In this document: positions 15,382 through 25,205 of the stretch, in pieces
Layout: each line of letters begins with the position of its first letter
Position numbering within the stretch: position 1 is the first letter of the stretch
Source of the DNA: Candidatus Parcubacteria bacterium
Lineage (GTDB): Bacteria; Patescibacteria; ABY1; BM507; UBA12075
Direction: 5' to 3'
DNA length: 64,000 bases
Assembly: GCA_002869165.1 (NCBI GenBank)
Contig: PKTK01000001.1
Location: 310,001 to 374,000 of the forward strand
The notes under the pieces: generated by a model
Database searches by the model: none
What the model saw: only the letters and a program-made list of their open reading frames with translations
Told to the model about the DNA's origin: nothing
Program-made: the position numbers and the translations under genes

Positions 15382-18129
15382 ATGTATCAAGGAGTAAGTG
15401 AAAACAAATATGTGATTTGCCCAGAGTGTTCAGGTACTGGCAAAAAGGGTCTTTTTCGTACTTGTCCGAATTGTTTGGGTATGGGAGTGGGAACCTTTTA
15501 CCGAGATCATTTTTTTTATTGGAAACCCCAGCTCAATGTTGCTCGAATTGAACTAGATAGATTTCGTGATAAGGTAAATTTTATTATCAATATTATTGCT
15601 ATCGTGGTAGCAGTGATTGGCGTTTTATGCCTGTTTGTATGGTTTTACACTGTCTCTACATTTACTATCAGGATTGAAGAGTTTGCTTTTTGGACAAAAA
15701 ACCATCCTTTATTATTCTTTTTCTGGTTAACTGTTTTTGCAGATTTTTTTATTATTTATCGTTTTAGTCGTGAAGCTATTGAAGATAAAAAAATTAAATT
15801 ATTTAAATATGATACTAGAAATGTTAGACTGAAGACTTCTAATAATTGGAAAGAGCTTCGCTTGGCAAGTTCTAAGGAAAAAATCAATGTATCTGAAGCA
15901 TTTTCTAAATCTTCTTTGCGCCTGATTGATGATACATATATCTTGACCACTAAGCTGAAACACAAAGACATGTCACCTATGCACCTTTTTTTCACTTGTT
16001 TGAGTGATCAGGAAGTAGTGGCTGTGCTAAGTAGACTTAATGTCAAGGCGAAGGATTTACTTGAAAGAATTAAAAGACATCTAAGTGATAGAGCCGTGCC
16101 AAGTAAGGCAACCATAGTTCCCAACGAAACCAGACAAGCTCTGATAGATGCTTATATTGATTCTTGTGAGTTGGGTCAGGAAAAAGTTACTCCCAAGAAC
16201 ATATTACTTGCCTTGGTTAAATATGATAAAACAATTTTTGATATATTATCTGAAATGGAAGTAGATCCGGCTAAGATAGCTAATGTTATCCATTGGTTTT
16301 CTGTAAACGAAATTCAAATTGCTAAATACAAAAAGTTTCGCCGTTTGTCTCAGTTCAAACCAGCTTCTAATATGGATCGGGCTTATACGGCAGTAGCTAC
16401 GCCAATTTTAAATAGTTATGATTATGATTTAACAATAGCTGCTAAGTGGAGTAAGTTGGACTATTGTGTGGCTCGTGATGAGGAGATTGATGAGATTTGG
16501 GATCACGTTGAGGGTGGTGCTAGTGGAATTTTGCTAGTTGGCGATGAAGGAGTTGGTAAAAGGACGATTATTTATGGCGTAGCCCAGAAAATGGTTGAGG
16601 AAGATGTGCCCAATTTTTTTAAGGACAAGCGTCTTATGGAATTAGATCTTGCTAGACTTGTTAGCGGAGTGAATCCAAGTGAAGCAGAAGGTAGAATGAT
16701 GTCGATAGTTGATGAGGTTCAAGAGGCGGGAAATATTATTTTGTTTGTAAAAGATATTGAATCTATTATAGGAATATCTAGTGGTTCAGAAGGGGCTTTG
16801 GATTTGTCAGAAGTATTATCAAACGCATTATCAAGAAAACTTTTGTTTGTGTTTGCTTCTGTTGAGACTCGAAATTATCTCAAATACATGGAAGGCAAGT
16901 CGCTTGATCTGAGCTTGGAAAAGGTTGATGTGAATGAGAAGAAAGAAGATCAAGCTATACAGATAATTGCTTCCAAGATTTCGGGGATGGAGTCTAATCA
17001 CGGAGTTTATTTTTCTTATAATGCAATTGATGAAGCAGTTAATTTAAGTGATAAGTATATACATGATCAGTTTTTACCTAAAAAAGCAATTAAGATACTT
17101 GATTTAGCTGCAGTTAGAGTAGCTAAGAAAAAAATGGATTTTCCATTTGTGACCAAAGATATAGTCAGGGAGATTGTTTCAGAAATTTCCAAGGTGCCCG
17201 TAAATAAAGTGAGTCAAACAGAAGGAAAGGAATTGCTCAATTTAGAAGAGAGAATTCATGAACGAATGATCAATCAAAAAGAGGCTGTGGACATGGTGTC
17301 AGATAGCCTAAGAAGAGCTAGGGCAGAGCTTAGAGAGGGTGTGAGACCAATAGCAAGCTTTTTATTTTTAGGACCAACTGGAGTTGGTAAAACTGAACTA
17401 GCTAAATCAGTTTCAGCAATTTATTTTGGAGACGAGAAGTATATGATTAGAGTTGATATGAGTGAGTATCAGCATGCAGATAGTGTGAAGAAAATGATTG
17501 GTGACTCAGATAACAAAGGTTATTTAACTGAAAAAGTTAGAAAGTCGCAATTTTCATTGGTGTTACTTGATGAGATCGAAAAAGCAAATCCAGAAATACT
17601 GAATTTATTCTTGCAAGTTATGGATGATGGTCGTTTGACTGATGGTCAAGGGCAAACAATTGATTTTACTAATACTATTATTATTGCTACTTCTAATGCG
17701 GGCTCAGATTATATTCAAGATGCAGTATTTAAGGGAGTAGAGATAGAGGAAATTCGTGATAAGTTGATAAATGAGCACATCAATCAGATAATGAGGCCAG
17801 AATTAATAAATAGGTTTGATGGAATTATTGTTTTTGAACCGCTTAGTCAAGATAATATTTTTCGAATAACCAAGTTAATGTTGGGTGGCATTGAATCAAT
17901 GCTTGAGGAAAAGGGAATTGAATTTGAGATAAATGATGATGGTGTCATGAAACTGGCAAAGGAAGGCTATGATCCAAAATTTGGCGCAAGACCTTTGAGG
18001 CGTTTATTGCAAGATAAAATTGAAAACGAAATAGCTAATAAAATACTTTCTGGTGAGCTAAAGAGAAGAGATAAGGTGGTATTAACTGATGAAGCAAAAA
18101 TTTTAATAGAAAAAGGAGTGAAACTTTAA
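15382..18129 (+). CDS. Membrane-anchored ClpC-like AAA+ ATPase with zinc finger
   Basis: 915 residues. Order: a DnaJ-type CxxCxGxG zinc motif (Cys 13, 16, 28 and 31), two membrane helices (about 65-90 and 108-127), a Clp_N-like repeat region (about 170-305), AAA D1 (Walker A GDEGVGKRT at 387-395) and AAA D2 (Walker A GPTGVGKT at 664-671; Walker B LVLLDEIE near 725; C-terminal GARPLRRLLQ). The D1 Walker B reads ILFVKDIE instead of the usual FIDE, so D1 ATP hydrolysis may be lost. D2 looks intact. It would unfold substrates at the inner face of the membrane. AGGAG abuts the start with almost no spacing. Confidence 0.85.
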   Translation: MYQGVSENKYVICPECSGTGKKGLFRTCPNCLGMGVGTFYRDHFFYWKPQLNVARIELDRFRDKVNFIINIIAIVVAVIGVLCLFVWFYTVSTFTIRIEEFAFWTKNHPLLFFFWLTVFADFFIIYRFSREAIEDKKIKLFKYDTRNVRLKTSNNWKELRLASSKEKINVSEAFSKSSLRLIDDTYILTTKLKHKDMSPMHLFFTCLSDQEVVAVLSRLNVKAKDLLERIKRHLSDRAVPSKATIVPNETRQALIDAYIDSCELGQEKVTPKNILLALVKYDKTIFDILSEMEVDPAKIANVIHWFSVNEIQIAKYKKFRRLSQFKPASNMDRAYTAVATPILNSYDYDLTIAAKWSKLDYCVARDEEIDEIWDHVEGGASGILLVGDEGVGKRTIIYGVAQKMVEEDVPNFFKDKRLMELDLARLVSGVNPSEAEGRMMSIVDEVQEAGNIILFVKDIESIIGISSGSEGALDLSEVLSNALSRKLLFVFASVETRNYLKYMEGKSLDLSLEKVDVNEKKEDQAIQIIASKISGMESNHGVYFSYNAIDEAVNLSDKYIHDQFLPKKAIKILDLAAVRVAKKKMDFPFVTKDIVREIVSEISKVPVNKVSQTEGKELLNLEERIHERMINQKEAVDMVSDSLRRARAELREGVRPIASFLFLGPTGVGKTELAKSVSAIYFGDEKYMIRVDMSEYQHADSVKKMIGDSDNKGYLTEKVRKSQFSLVLLDEIEKANPEILNLFLQVMDDGRLTDGQGQTIDFTNTIIIATSNAGSDYIQDAVFKGVEIEEIRDKLINEHINQIMRPELINRFDGIIVFEPLSQDNIFRITKLMLGGIESMLEEKGIEFEINDDGVMKLAKEGYDPKFGARPLRRLLQDKIENEIANKILSGELKRRDKVVLTDEAKILIEKGVKL

Positions 18130-18153
18130 TAATTTGTCATAAGACAATCAAGT

Positions 18154-19227
18154 ATGTTTTATATAAAAGTTTTTTTGGTAACTATTGTTTTGAGTTTAGT
18201 TAGTACTTATGTACTAAAAATAATAGCTCAAAAGATTGGTTTGACTGATAAGCCAGACAAGGAGAGGAAATTTCACAAGAAAGAAACAGCTTTACTTGGT
18301 GGGGCAGCAATATTTTTTACATTTTTTATTGTTCTTTACTTTTTTAGATCACATTTGCTTGTTGGAGATTTGAATTATGTTCATTGGTTGGGAGTTTTTT
18401 TTGGAGCTTTGATTTTAATGATTGGTGGTTTTTTGGATGATAAGTTCGATCTGTCAGCTACTTGGCAAATTATTTTTCCTGTTTTGGCAATTTTGGCTGT
18501 AATCGCTAGTGGTATAAATATTGAGAAAATAAGTAACCCATTGGGGGGAGGTTTTATTTATTTGGATGCAATCAAAATTCCCTTAGGGGAAGTTTTTGGT
18601 CAGATAACATATTTTGTTATTTTTTCAGATTTGTTAATTTTTTTCTGGCTGATAGGTATGATGTATACAACCAAGTTGCTAGATGGGGTTGATGGATTGG
18701 TAACTGGGGTTACCTCAATTGGAGCTTTGATAATATTTTTTTTCACAGTTTCAGAAAGGTATTATCAACCAGATATTGCCTTGGCTTCCATTGTATTAGC
18801 AGCTGCTTGTTTGGGATTCTTGGTCTTTAATTGGCATCCTGCGTCAATTTTTTTGGGAGAAGGAGGTTCGTTGTTTCTTGGTTTTGCTTTGGGAGTCATT
18901 GCTATTATCTCAGGTGGAAAGTTTGCTGTTGCTCTACTGGTCATGGTAATACCTATTTTAGATGTTTTTTGGACAATTGTCAGACGTTTGAGTGGTGGGA
19001 AAAATCCATTTAAGTTTGCTGATCGCGGTCACTTGCATTTCAAAATCTTGGATACTGGTATTGGAGCACGAAAAACAGTTTTAATCTATTATGTGGTTTC
19101 CTTGACTTTTGGTTTGAGTGCTCTATTCTTGCAAAGCCGGGGTAAAGTCTATGCTTTGAGCTTACTTACACTGGTGATGATTTTTTTGTTAATTTTTTTC
19201 TACCTAGGTGACAAAAATAAAGTATAA
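18154..19227 (+). CDS. WecA/TagO-like undecaprenyl-phosphate sugar-1-phosphate transferase
   Basis: 357 residues with about ten membrane helices. Family motifs are present: RKFHKKETALLGG after the first helix, GGFLDD (the Asp pair), TKLLDGVDGLVTG, NWHPASIFLGEGGS and DRGHLHFKIL, the cytoplasmic His motif. These enzymes put a sugar phosphate on the C55 lipid carrier to start a surface polysaccharide. The usual MGDxGS loop reads LGEGGS, a conservative change. It begins the wall/surface group with the VanZ-like gene behind it. Confidence 0.9.
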   Translation: MFYIKVFLVTIVLSLVSTYVLKIIAQKIGLTDKPDKERKFHKKETALLGGAAIFFTFFIVLYFFRSHLLVGDLNYVHWLGVFFGALILMIGGFLDDKFDLSATWQIIFPVLAILAVIASGINIEKISNPLGGGFIYLDAIKIPLGEVFGQITYFVIFSDLLIFFWLIGMMYTTKLLDGVDGLVTGVTSIGALIIFFFTVSERYYQPDIALASIVLAAACLGFLVFNWHPASIFLGEGGSLFLGFALGVIAIISGGKFAVALLVMVIPILDVFWTIVRRLSGGKNPFKFADRGHLHFKILDTGIGARKTVLIYYVVSLTFGLSALFLQSRGKVYALSLLTLVMIFLLIFFYLGDKNKV

Positions 19228-19242
19228 TTATATTTAAATATT

Positions 19243-19713
19243 ATGATAACTAGAATTAATTTAAGAGACAGAATACATATAACTTACGCATGGTGTGTTT
19301 TTATTGCTGTAATGCTCCTTACTCCTATGCCCATTACAACATATGAGGAACAGACAACCTATTTTGATAAAATAACCCATGCGATTCTTTTTGGTGTTTT
19401 TGCCTTTCTAATTTATTATACTTTGCGAGCTGTGGGCGAGGATAGAATTATAATAAATCCTGACAAAAATATTAAATTAAAAGCCAGGAATAAAAATAAA
19501 CCCCTAAATAAAAGACCCAAGGTACCGATTAGGAGGATGTTAATTATTTATTTATCAGCTTTTTCTGTGAGTATAATATATTCTATGTCGCTTGAGTATT
19601 TACAAGCATATGTACCAGGAAGATCCCCTAATGATTTAGATTTTTTGGCATCAATTATAGGTGTAATTTTAGTTTTGTTGTTTGTCTATGGCGATAATTA
19701 TGCAAAAAAGTAG
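19243..19713 (+). CDS. VanZ-like membrane protein
   Basis: 156 residues with four membrane helices. VanZ family marks are FDKITHAILFGVFAFLIYY and SLEYLQAYVPGRSPNDLDF, where E, Q and the N-D-x-x-D-F tail are conserved in the family. The middle basic loop (residues 75-100) is cytoplasmic. Function in wall biology is inferred from VanZ of teicoplanin resistance; the reaction is unknown. It overlaps queH by 14 bases. Confidence 0.85.
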   Translation: MITRINLRDRIHITYAWCVFIAVMLLTPMPITTYEEQTTYFDKITHAILFGVFAFLIYYTLRAVGEDRIIINPDKNIKLKARNKNKPLNKRPKVPIRRMLIIYLSAFSVSIIYSMSLEYLQAYVPGRSPNDLDFLASIIGVILVLLFVYGDNYAKK

Positions 19714-20242
19714 AAAGAAAATTATATTACATGTTTGTTGTGCTACTTGTGGAGCCTATGTAAGTACATTGCTTAGCAAAGACTATGAGGTGGTGTTATA
19801 TTATTCTAATTCAAATATTTATTCAGAAGAAGAGTTTATTAGAAGAAAAAATGATGTTGAAAAAATTGCTAGAAACTACACTTTGGAAATGTATGAAGAT
19901 AAATATAATCACAAGGCATGGTTAGAATTTATAAAAGGATTAGAAACCGAACCTGAAAAAGGGAAGAGATGTCTTAAATGCTATGAATATCGAATGAAAA
20001 ATTTGGTTAATAAAGCCATTGATTTAGGGATTGATAATTTTGCTACAACCTTGTCTGTTAGCCCGCACAAGATTTATAAATATATCAAAAGTATCGGACA
20101 AAGGCTTGAAAAAGAAACTGGTCTAAAATATTATGACCAAGATTTTAAAAAACAGGATGGGTACAAAAAGTCTAATGACTTATCTAGAGAGATGAATTTT
20201 TATAGACAAAATTATTGTGGCTGTGAATTTTCTAAAAGATAA
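19700..20242 (+). CDS. queH: Epoxyqueuosine reductase QueH
   Basis: 180 residues from Met at 19700; ATG 19682 would add six residues inside the VanZ-like gene. QueH (formerly DUF208) motifs are present: ILHVCCATCGAY, YYSNSNIYS, RCLKCYEYRM, FATTLSVSPHK, DGYKKSNDLS and YRQNYCGCEFS. Its paired Cys bind the Fe-S and metal centres that reduce epoxyqueuosine in tRNA to queuosine. No other queuosine gene is in the window. Confidence 0.92.
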   Translation: MQKSRKKIILHVCCATCGAYVSTLLSKDYEVVLYYSNSNIYSEEEFIRRKNDVEKIARNYTLEMYEDKYNHKAWLEFIKGLETEPEKGKRCLKCYEYRMKNLVNKAIDLGIDNFATTLSVSPHKIYKYIKSIGQRLEKETGLKYYDQDFKKQDGYKKSNDLSREMNFYRQNYCGCEFSKR

Positions 20243-20251
20243 AATATAAAT

Positions 20252-21298
20252 ATGTTAGAAATTAGTAATTATTTTAAAAAAGCAATAGAGCAAAAAGCAT
20301 CAGATTTACATTTGGTAGAGGGGAGTATCCCATCTTTGAGGGTAGCTGGAAATTTAGTAAAGGTAGATGATAAACCGATTAGGAAAGGTGAGTTAAAGGA
20401 GGGGGTTTTTAAATATTTAGATAACCATGAACAAGAGAGGTTCGAGAGAAAAAGAGATATAGATGTTTCTTTAACTTTTTTTGAAATCTCTTTTCGTGTG
20501 AATATTCATTATCAAGAAGGACGGGTTGGTTTAGCAGCTAGGTTGGTTCCGGATAAAGTACCAAGTCCGCAGGAAATTAATCTTGATGAAATGTTGTACA
20601 AGTTAACCCATTTACGAGATGGGTTAATACTGGTTACTGGTCCAGCTGGCGTAGGCAAATCAACAACTTTAGCGGTGATGCTTGATATCATCAATCAAGA
20701 AAGAGCATCTCATATTATTACTATTGAAGATCCGATTGAATACACTTTTCAAGATAAAAAATCAATTGTAGAGCAAAGGCAACTTGGACGAGATACTCAC
20801 AGCTTCTCTTCTGCGTTGAAATATGTTTTGAGACAGGATCCGAATGTGATTATGGTGGGAGAGATGAGAGATGCTGAAACAGTGGCTGCAGTACTAAATG
20901 CTGCCAAAACTGGCCATTTGGTCCTATCCACCTTGCATACTAGCACGGCTGCTGAAACAATTGAACGTATTATTGATTTTTATCCAGCAGAGTATCAATC
21001 TATGATTGCTCATCAGTTAGCATCATTATTAAGAGCTGTTGTATCACAGCAGTTGTTACCTAAGATTGGTGGAGGACAGGTTTGCGCAAGAGAGATATTG
21101 ATTAATAACAATGCAATTGCCAATATTATCCGAAGCATGCAAATGGAACAGATAAATTCCTTTATGCAGACAAGTAAATCACAAGGCATGATTACTATGA
21201 ATAAATATGTTGAATTTTTATATAGAAAAGGGATTATTTCTAAAGAGACTTATGATAATAGAAAAAGGGACATAGATAATAAAAGTGTTTACTATTAA
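20252..21298 (+). CDS. PilT-like type IV pilus ATPase, first copy
   Basis: 348 residues. N-terminal PAS-like part, then Walker A GPAGVGKST (130-138), the Asp box HIITIEDPIEY, EQRQLGRDT, Walker B NVIMVGEMRD and the His box LVLSTLHTST. PilT ATPases power pilus retraction. Walker A has Val where most PilT have Ser (GPTGSGKS). It shares about two thirds of its residues with the next gene, 14 bases downstream, so this is a local duplication. Confidence 0.9.
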   Translation: MLEISNYFKKAIEQKASDLHLVEGSIPSLRVAGNLVKVDDKPIRKGELKEGVFKYLDNHEQERFERKRDIDVSLTFFEISFRVNIHYQEGRVGLAARLVPDKVPSPQEINLDEMLYKLTHLRDGLILVTGPAGVGKSTTLAVMLDIINQERASHIITIEDPIEYTFQDKKSIVEQRQLGRDTHSFSSALKYVLRQDPNVIMVGEMRDAETVAAVLNAAKTGHLVLSTLHTSTAAETIERIIDFYPAEYQSMIAHQLASLLRAVVSQQLLPKIGGGQVCAREILINNNAIANIIRSMQMEQINSFMQTSKSQGMITMNKYVEFLYRKGIISKETYDNRKRDIDNKSVYY

Positions 21299-21312
21299 AA
21301 TATTTTAAAAAT

Positions 21313-22356
21313 ATGAATTTATCTTATTATTTTAAAAAAGCAATTGAACGAAATGCTTCTGATCTTCATTTGATAGAGGGTTCTATACCAGCAATACGTG
21401 TTAGTGGTAAGCTAATCCATTTGACCAAAGAAAAAATTCCTATTGGAGAATTAAAGTTTTCAATTTTTTCCTTGCTTGATAAAGATGTAAGGGAGAGGTT
21501 TTTGCGAAAAAAAGATATTGATATCTCAGCTGAGTTTTTTAATCATCGGTTTAGGGTAAACATTCATTATCAAGAGGGCAAGATTGGTTTGGCGGCTAGA
21601 TTGATCGTAAAAGATATTCCCAAACCTGAAGATATTGGTCTCAATGAAACTCTCTACAACATGACTCATTTGAATGATGGTTTGATACTTGTTACTGGGC
21701 CTTGTGGAGTTGGTAAGTCTACTACCTTGGCGGTGATGTTGAATATAATTAACCAAGAAAGAGCTTCTCATATTATTACAATCGAAGATCCAATTGAATA
21801 TGCTTTTGAGGATAAAAAGTCCATTATTGAGCAAAGGCAGTTGGGACGAGATACAAATAGTTTTGCTTCAGCCTTGAAATATGCGCTTAGACAAGATCCA
21901 AATGTTATAATGGTAGGCGAGATGCGTGATCTAGAAACAGTTTCAGCCGTACTTACAGCTGCCAAGACTGGCCATTTGGTTTTATCAACTCTTCATACTA
22001 GTTCAGCAGCCGAGACAGTTGAACGTATAGTTGATTATTATCCAACTCAGTATCAGTCTCAAGTGGCGCACCAGTTATCTTCTGTACTTAGATCTGTGAT
22101 TGGGCAACAACTTCTGCCAACCAAGGATGGAAAATTGGTGGCAGCCAGAGAAATAATGATAAATGATAATGCTATCGCCAACATGATTCGCACAGGTCAA
22201 ATTGAGCAAATAGACTCAGCAATTCAGACAAGCTCTGATGTAGGAATGATAACTATGAATAATTCCATAAGAGAATTATATCGTTCTGGTATTATTTCTA
22301 AGGAAACAATGGAAAACAGAACAAGAGATTTGGAAACTGGATCAATAATGTATTAA
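21313..22356 (+). CDS. PilT-like type IV pilus ATPase, second copy
   Basis: 347 residues, same domain order as its neighbour: Walker A GPCGVGKST (129-137), HIITIEDPIEY, NVIMVGEMRD and LVLSTLHTSS. Both copies keep all ATPase motifs, which suggests hetero-oligomers or distinct roles (PilT and PilU-like) rather than redundancy. No pilin or assembly genes are nearby. Confidence 0.9.
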   Translation: MNLSYYFKKAIERNASDLHLIEGSIPAIRVSGKLIHLTKEKIPIGELKFSIFSLLDKDVRERFLRKKDIDISAEFFNHRFRVNIHYQEGKIGLAARLIVKDIPKPEDIGLNETLYNMTHLNDGLILVTGPCGVGKSTTLAVMLNIINQERASHIITIEDPIEYAFEDKKSIIEQRQLGRDTNSFASALKYALRQDPNVIMVGEMRDLETVSAVLTAAKTGHLVLSTLHTSSAAETVERIVDYYPTQYQSQVAHQLSSVLRSVIGQQLLPTKDGKLVAAREIMINDNAIANMIRTGQIEQIDSAIQTSSDVGMITMNNSIRELYRSGIISKETMENRTRDLETGSIMY

Positions 22357-22373
22357 TAAATAAAAAATAATTT

Positions 22374-22706
22374 ATGTTACAAGAAAAATGGCAAGATACA
22401 AAAAACACTATCAAGGATAAGTTTAGTGTTAGTAACGAGGGGGAACTAAAAATTGATGAAGAAGGGGGAATAGAGATTGAGTTTATTGAATTTGAAAGCC
22501 CAATAGGGCAGATTAGATTAGAGTTTGTAACAAAACCGATAATTCTGGAAAAGAAAACTAATTATTCAAAGAGGATTGGCTCAGAAACACAGGTCACTTA
22601 TATATATAGTGACACAGAAAGGTCCACTCAAATGATTGCTTACAAATGGGACGATCTCAGTGAAGATTGGGTGGAAATGGAGTCAAATGCTTTTGCATCT
22701 ATGTGA
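22374..22706 (+). CDS. Small conserved-looking soluble protein
   Basis: 110 residues, acidic, beta-rich (IEIEFIEFESPIGQIRLEFVTKP). It sits between pilT-2 (18 bases) and dtd (one base), so it is part of the operon. It ends in TGA. No family is recognised. Confidence 0.55.
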   Translation: MLQEKWQDTKNTIKDKFSVSNEGELKIDEEGGIEIEFIEFESPIGQIRLEFVTKPIILEKKTNYSKRIGSETQVTYIYSDTERSTQMIAYKWDDLSEDWVEMESNAFASM

Positions 22707-22707
22707 T

Positions 22708-23145
22708 ATGAGGGCGGTTATACAAAGAGTTGAAAAAGCGAATGTTAAAGTGGGTGAAAATATTGTTGCTGAGATAGGCCATGGATTTTTAGTATTGCTT
22801 GCAATTCACAAAGAGGACAAAGAAGATTCTATCAAAAAATTAGCAGATAAGATTATTAAATTAAGGGTATTTGAAGATAAAGAGGGAAAAATGAATAAAT
22901 CATTGGAAGATAAAAATGGTTCAGTGCTAGTAGTGTAACAATTTACTCTCTATGGTGATACATCCAGGGGTAGAAGGCCGAGTTTTATTGAATCGGCAAG
23001 ACCGGAAATGGCTAGGGATTACTACGAAAAATTTTGCAAGTATTTAAAGGAAAAGGGAATAAATACTCAAAATGGAATTTTTCAAGAGTCAATGAAAGTA
23101 AGTTTAACAAACGATGGCCCTACTACAATAATAATAGATATATAA
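22708..23145 (+). pseudogene. dtd: D-aminoacyl-tRNA deacylase gene cut by TAA
   Basis: The frame from ATG 22708 spans 145 codons, exactly the usual DTD length, but TAA at 22936-22938 interrupts it. Before it: MRAVIQRVEKANV, KIIKLRVFEDKEGKMNKSL. After it: QFTLYGDTSRGRRPSF and KVSLTNDGPTTIIID, including the conserved Gly-cisPro-like NDGPTT. The family reads VVSQFTLYGD here, so the stop replaces an almost invariant Ser; TCA to TAA is a single C-to-A change. DTD clears D-amino acids and glycine from tRNA. Its stop overlaps the next start (TAATG). Confidence 0.85.
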
Positions 23146-25196
23146 TGAGAAGATCTTTAAGTAAAAATTTAGTATTTAGTATTTTAACAGTTTTTTTGCT
23201 GTCTTCTTGTAGTATAGAAATTAAACCACCAGAGTTAAACAATGATGATGTATTTGAAACACCTATTTTAGAAACAAAGAATGAAAAAGACATTGTTTTT
23301 CAGGATGAAAAAGAATTTGTGAAGAATCAAGAAAAAATGAACAGTTTTGAGTCTTATGAGGAATTAAAATCATTTTTGGCCAAGCAGGAGTTGGATAAAG
23401 TAAATATTAGTTATGATTATAATTATTCGAGTGAGAAAGACATTTATAATTATAATTCTGAGGGGGTGCAAATTGATGACGAGAATATTATTAAAGGTTT
23501 GGGAGTAAATGATGTATATATTATAAAAAGTGATAATGAGTATCTATACGTTCTAAGTCAGAATAAAATATATTTAATTAGGGCCTATCCTGCTGAAGAA
23601 GCAAGTATATTGTCAATTATTGATTTGAAAAATGCACCAATTGGATTCTTTGTATATGAAAACAAACTATTAGTTTTTGGCGAAAGTTTTGATTTTTATA
23701 ATGAAAATAAACATCTTTTTAAAAGAAATAGTACTTATTCATATTTGAAGATTTTTGATGTAAGTAATAGAGCCAATCCTCTTGAAGACAAACAAATTGA
23801 CTACGAAGGTAAGTATTTAGATTCAAGAATTTCTAACGGAAAGTATTATTTGGAATCAGTTATTTATGATTACACTTATTATCAGACAGAAGAAGTTCTA
23901 CCACGTTATTTTGTTAATAATGAGGAGTATGCAGAATGTGGTGATGAAGAATGCTCGAGTGAAGCAGTTCATTATTTTGAGCTTCCTTATGACAAAATTG
24001 ATTTTTTTAGCTTATATACTATAGATTTGTCAGGTGTTAATAAAATTATAGATAGAGAACATTTTTTACTTTCGGATAATTTTAGTACTTTCTTTTCAGA
24101 TTCTAATTTTTATATCGCATATAATAAAAATTTAGATCAGAGTCAATTAGAAATTGAAGTTATGAATAAACTTTTACTGACTGATTTAAGCGAAGTTGCA
24201 GCAAAAAAAGTCAAGGAAATTTATAGAGTAAAAGATTACGTTTTAAATAAATACGAAAAAGAAGAAAAAATAAAAAATATTTTTAATGATTATATATTTT
24301 CTTTGAGCATGGAAGAACAAATTGCAATTTATTCAGAAATAGAAACAGAATTGGCAAGTCGTCTTGCTAAAATTAAAGAAGATTTAGATACTTCGGTAAT
24401 ACATAAATGCAGTTTAGGCGCCAAAGGTCTTGAGTATATAAGTACAGCTGTTATTCCTGGTGAATTTGTAGGAGCACCAACAACCAGTGAAATTAGTGGA
24501 GTTTTATACACTATTACTTATGATTTAGAAAATTCTAATTATACTATTTTAGCTTTGGACAAAAACTTTAAAGAATTAAATCGAGTAGAAGGTTTGTATT
24601 CTGGTGAAACTATTAGCTTAGTTAGTTTCATGCAGAATAAGATGTTTGTTAAACTTGAATCAAAGCCTAGTTCATTATATGTAATTGATTTAAATCTAGC
24701 TAATGAAATGAAAGATCTGGGAGAAATAACATATTTTTCTCAACTTGAATATTTACACCCTTATGACAATAATATTTTAATCGGTGTTAACAGGGGAGGA
24801 GCCACTGGAGAGGGCATTAATATTTATTTATATGATGTTACAGATGTAGTTAGTCCTAAATTGATTGATAGTTTTACTATGGGAGGTGCTGGAAGTAATT
24901 CACTTTTAATGTCTAATCCAAGATCATTTTATTTTTCTCGTCCCAAGAATTTAGTATTTTTTCCAGTTGAGATCAGAAATTCTAGTGATGATCTATTTCC
25001 TGAAGCAAATTATACAGGGGCGGTGGTATTAAATACTAGCAGATCAGGTTTTAGCTTAAAGGGAGTAATTGATCATTCTGGATCAACAATAAAAAGAGGC
25101 ATTTTTGCAAACAACACACTTTATAGTTTTTCAGATCAGGGCATAAAGGTAAATTCACTAAGCAGTTTAAATGAGTTAAGTTTTATAAAATATTAA
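23145..25196 (+). CDS. Lipoprotein with beta-propeller domain
   Basis: 683 residues from ATG 23145, where the lipoprotein signal begins (MRRSLSKNLVFSILTVFLLSSC, lipobox LSSC). A longer frame would lie inside dtd. From about residue 105 the protein follows the secreted beta-propeller family pattern (VQIDDENIIKGLGVNDVYII, SDNEYLYVLSQNKIYLI, then repeated blades with IDL and YDV turns). A charged helical insertion lies at about 330-420. It is exported and lipid-anchored, and probably binds partners or polymers. Confidence 0.75.
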   Translation: MRRSLSKNLVFSILTVFLLSSCSIEIKPPELNNDDVFETPILETKNEKDIVFQDEKEFVKNQEKMNSFESYEELKSFLAKQELDKVNISYDYNYSSEKDIYNYNSEGVQIDDENIIKGLGVNDVYIIKSDNEYLYVLSQNKIYLIRAYPAEEASILSIIDLKNAPIGFFVYENKLLVFGESFDFYNENKHLFKRNSTYSYLKIFDVSNRANPLEDKQIDYEGKYLDSRISNGKYYLESVIYDYTYYQTEEVLPRYFVNNEEYAECGDEECSSEAVHYFELPYDKIDFFSLYTIDLSGVNKIIDREHFLLSDNFSTFFSDSNFYIAYNKNLDQSQLEIEVMNKLLLTDLSEVAAKKVKEIYRVKDYVLNKYEKEEKIKNIFNDYIFSLSMEEQIAIYSEIETELASRLAKIKEDLDTSVIHKCSLGAKGLEYISTAVIPGEFVGAPTTSEISGVLYTITYDLENSNYTILALDKNFKELNRVEGLYSGETISLVSFMQNKMFVKLESKPSSLYVIDLNLANEMKDLGEITYFSQLEYLHPYDNNILIGVNRGGATGEGINIYLYDVTDVVSPKLIDSFTMGGAGSNSLLMSNPRSFYFSRPKNLVFFPVEIRNSSDDLFPEANYTGAVVLNTSRSGFSLKGVIDHSGSTIKRGIFANNTLYSFSDQGIKVNSLSSLNELSFIKY

Positions 25197-25205
25197 AAAA
25201 AATAT

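Noticed and set aside
23034..23144. Longer N-terminus of the beta-propeller protein
   Set aside because: This part lies in another frame inside dtd; the lipoprotein signal starts at 23145.
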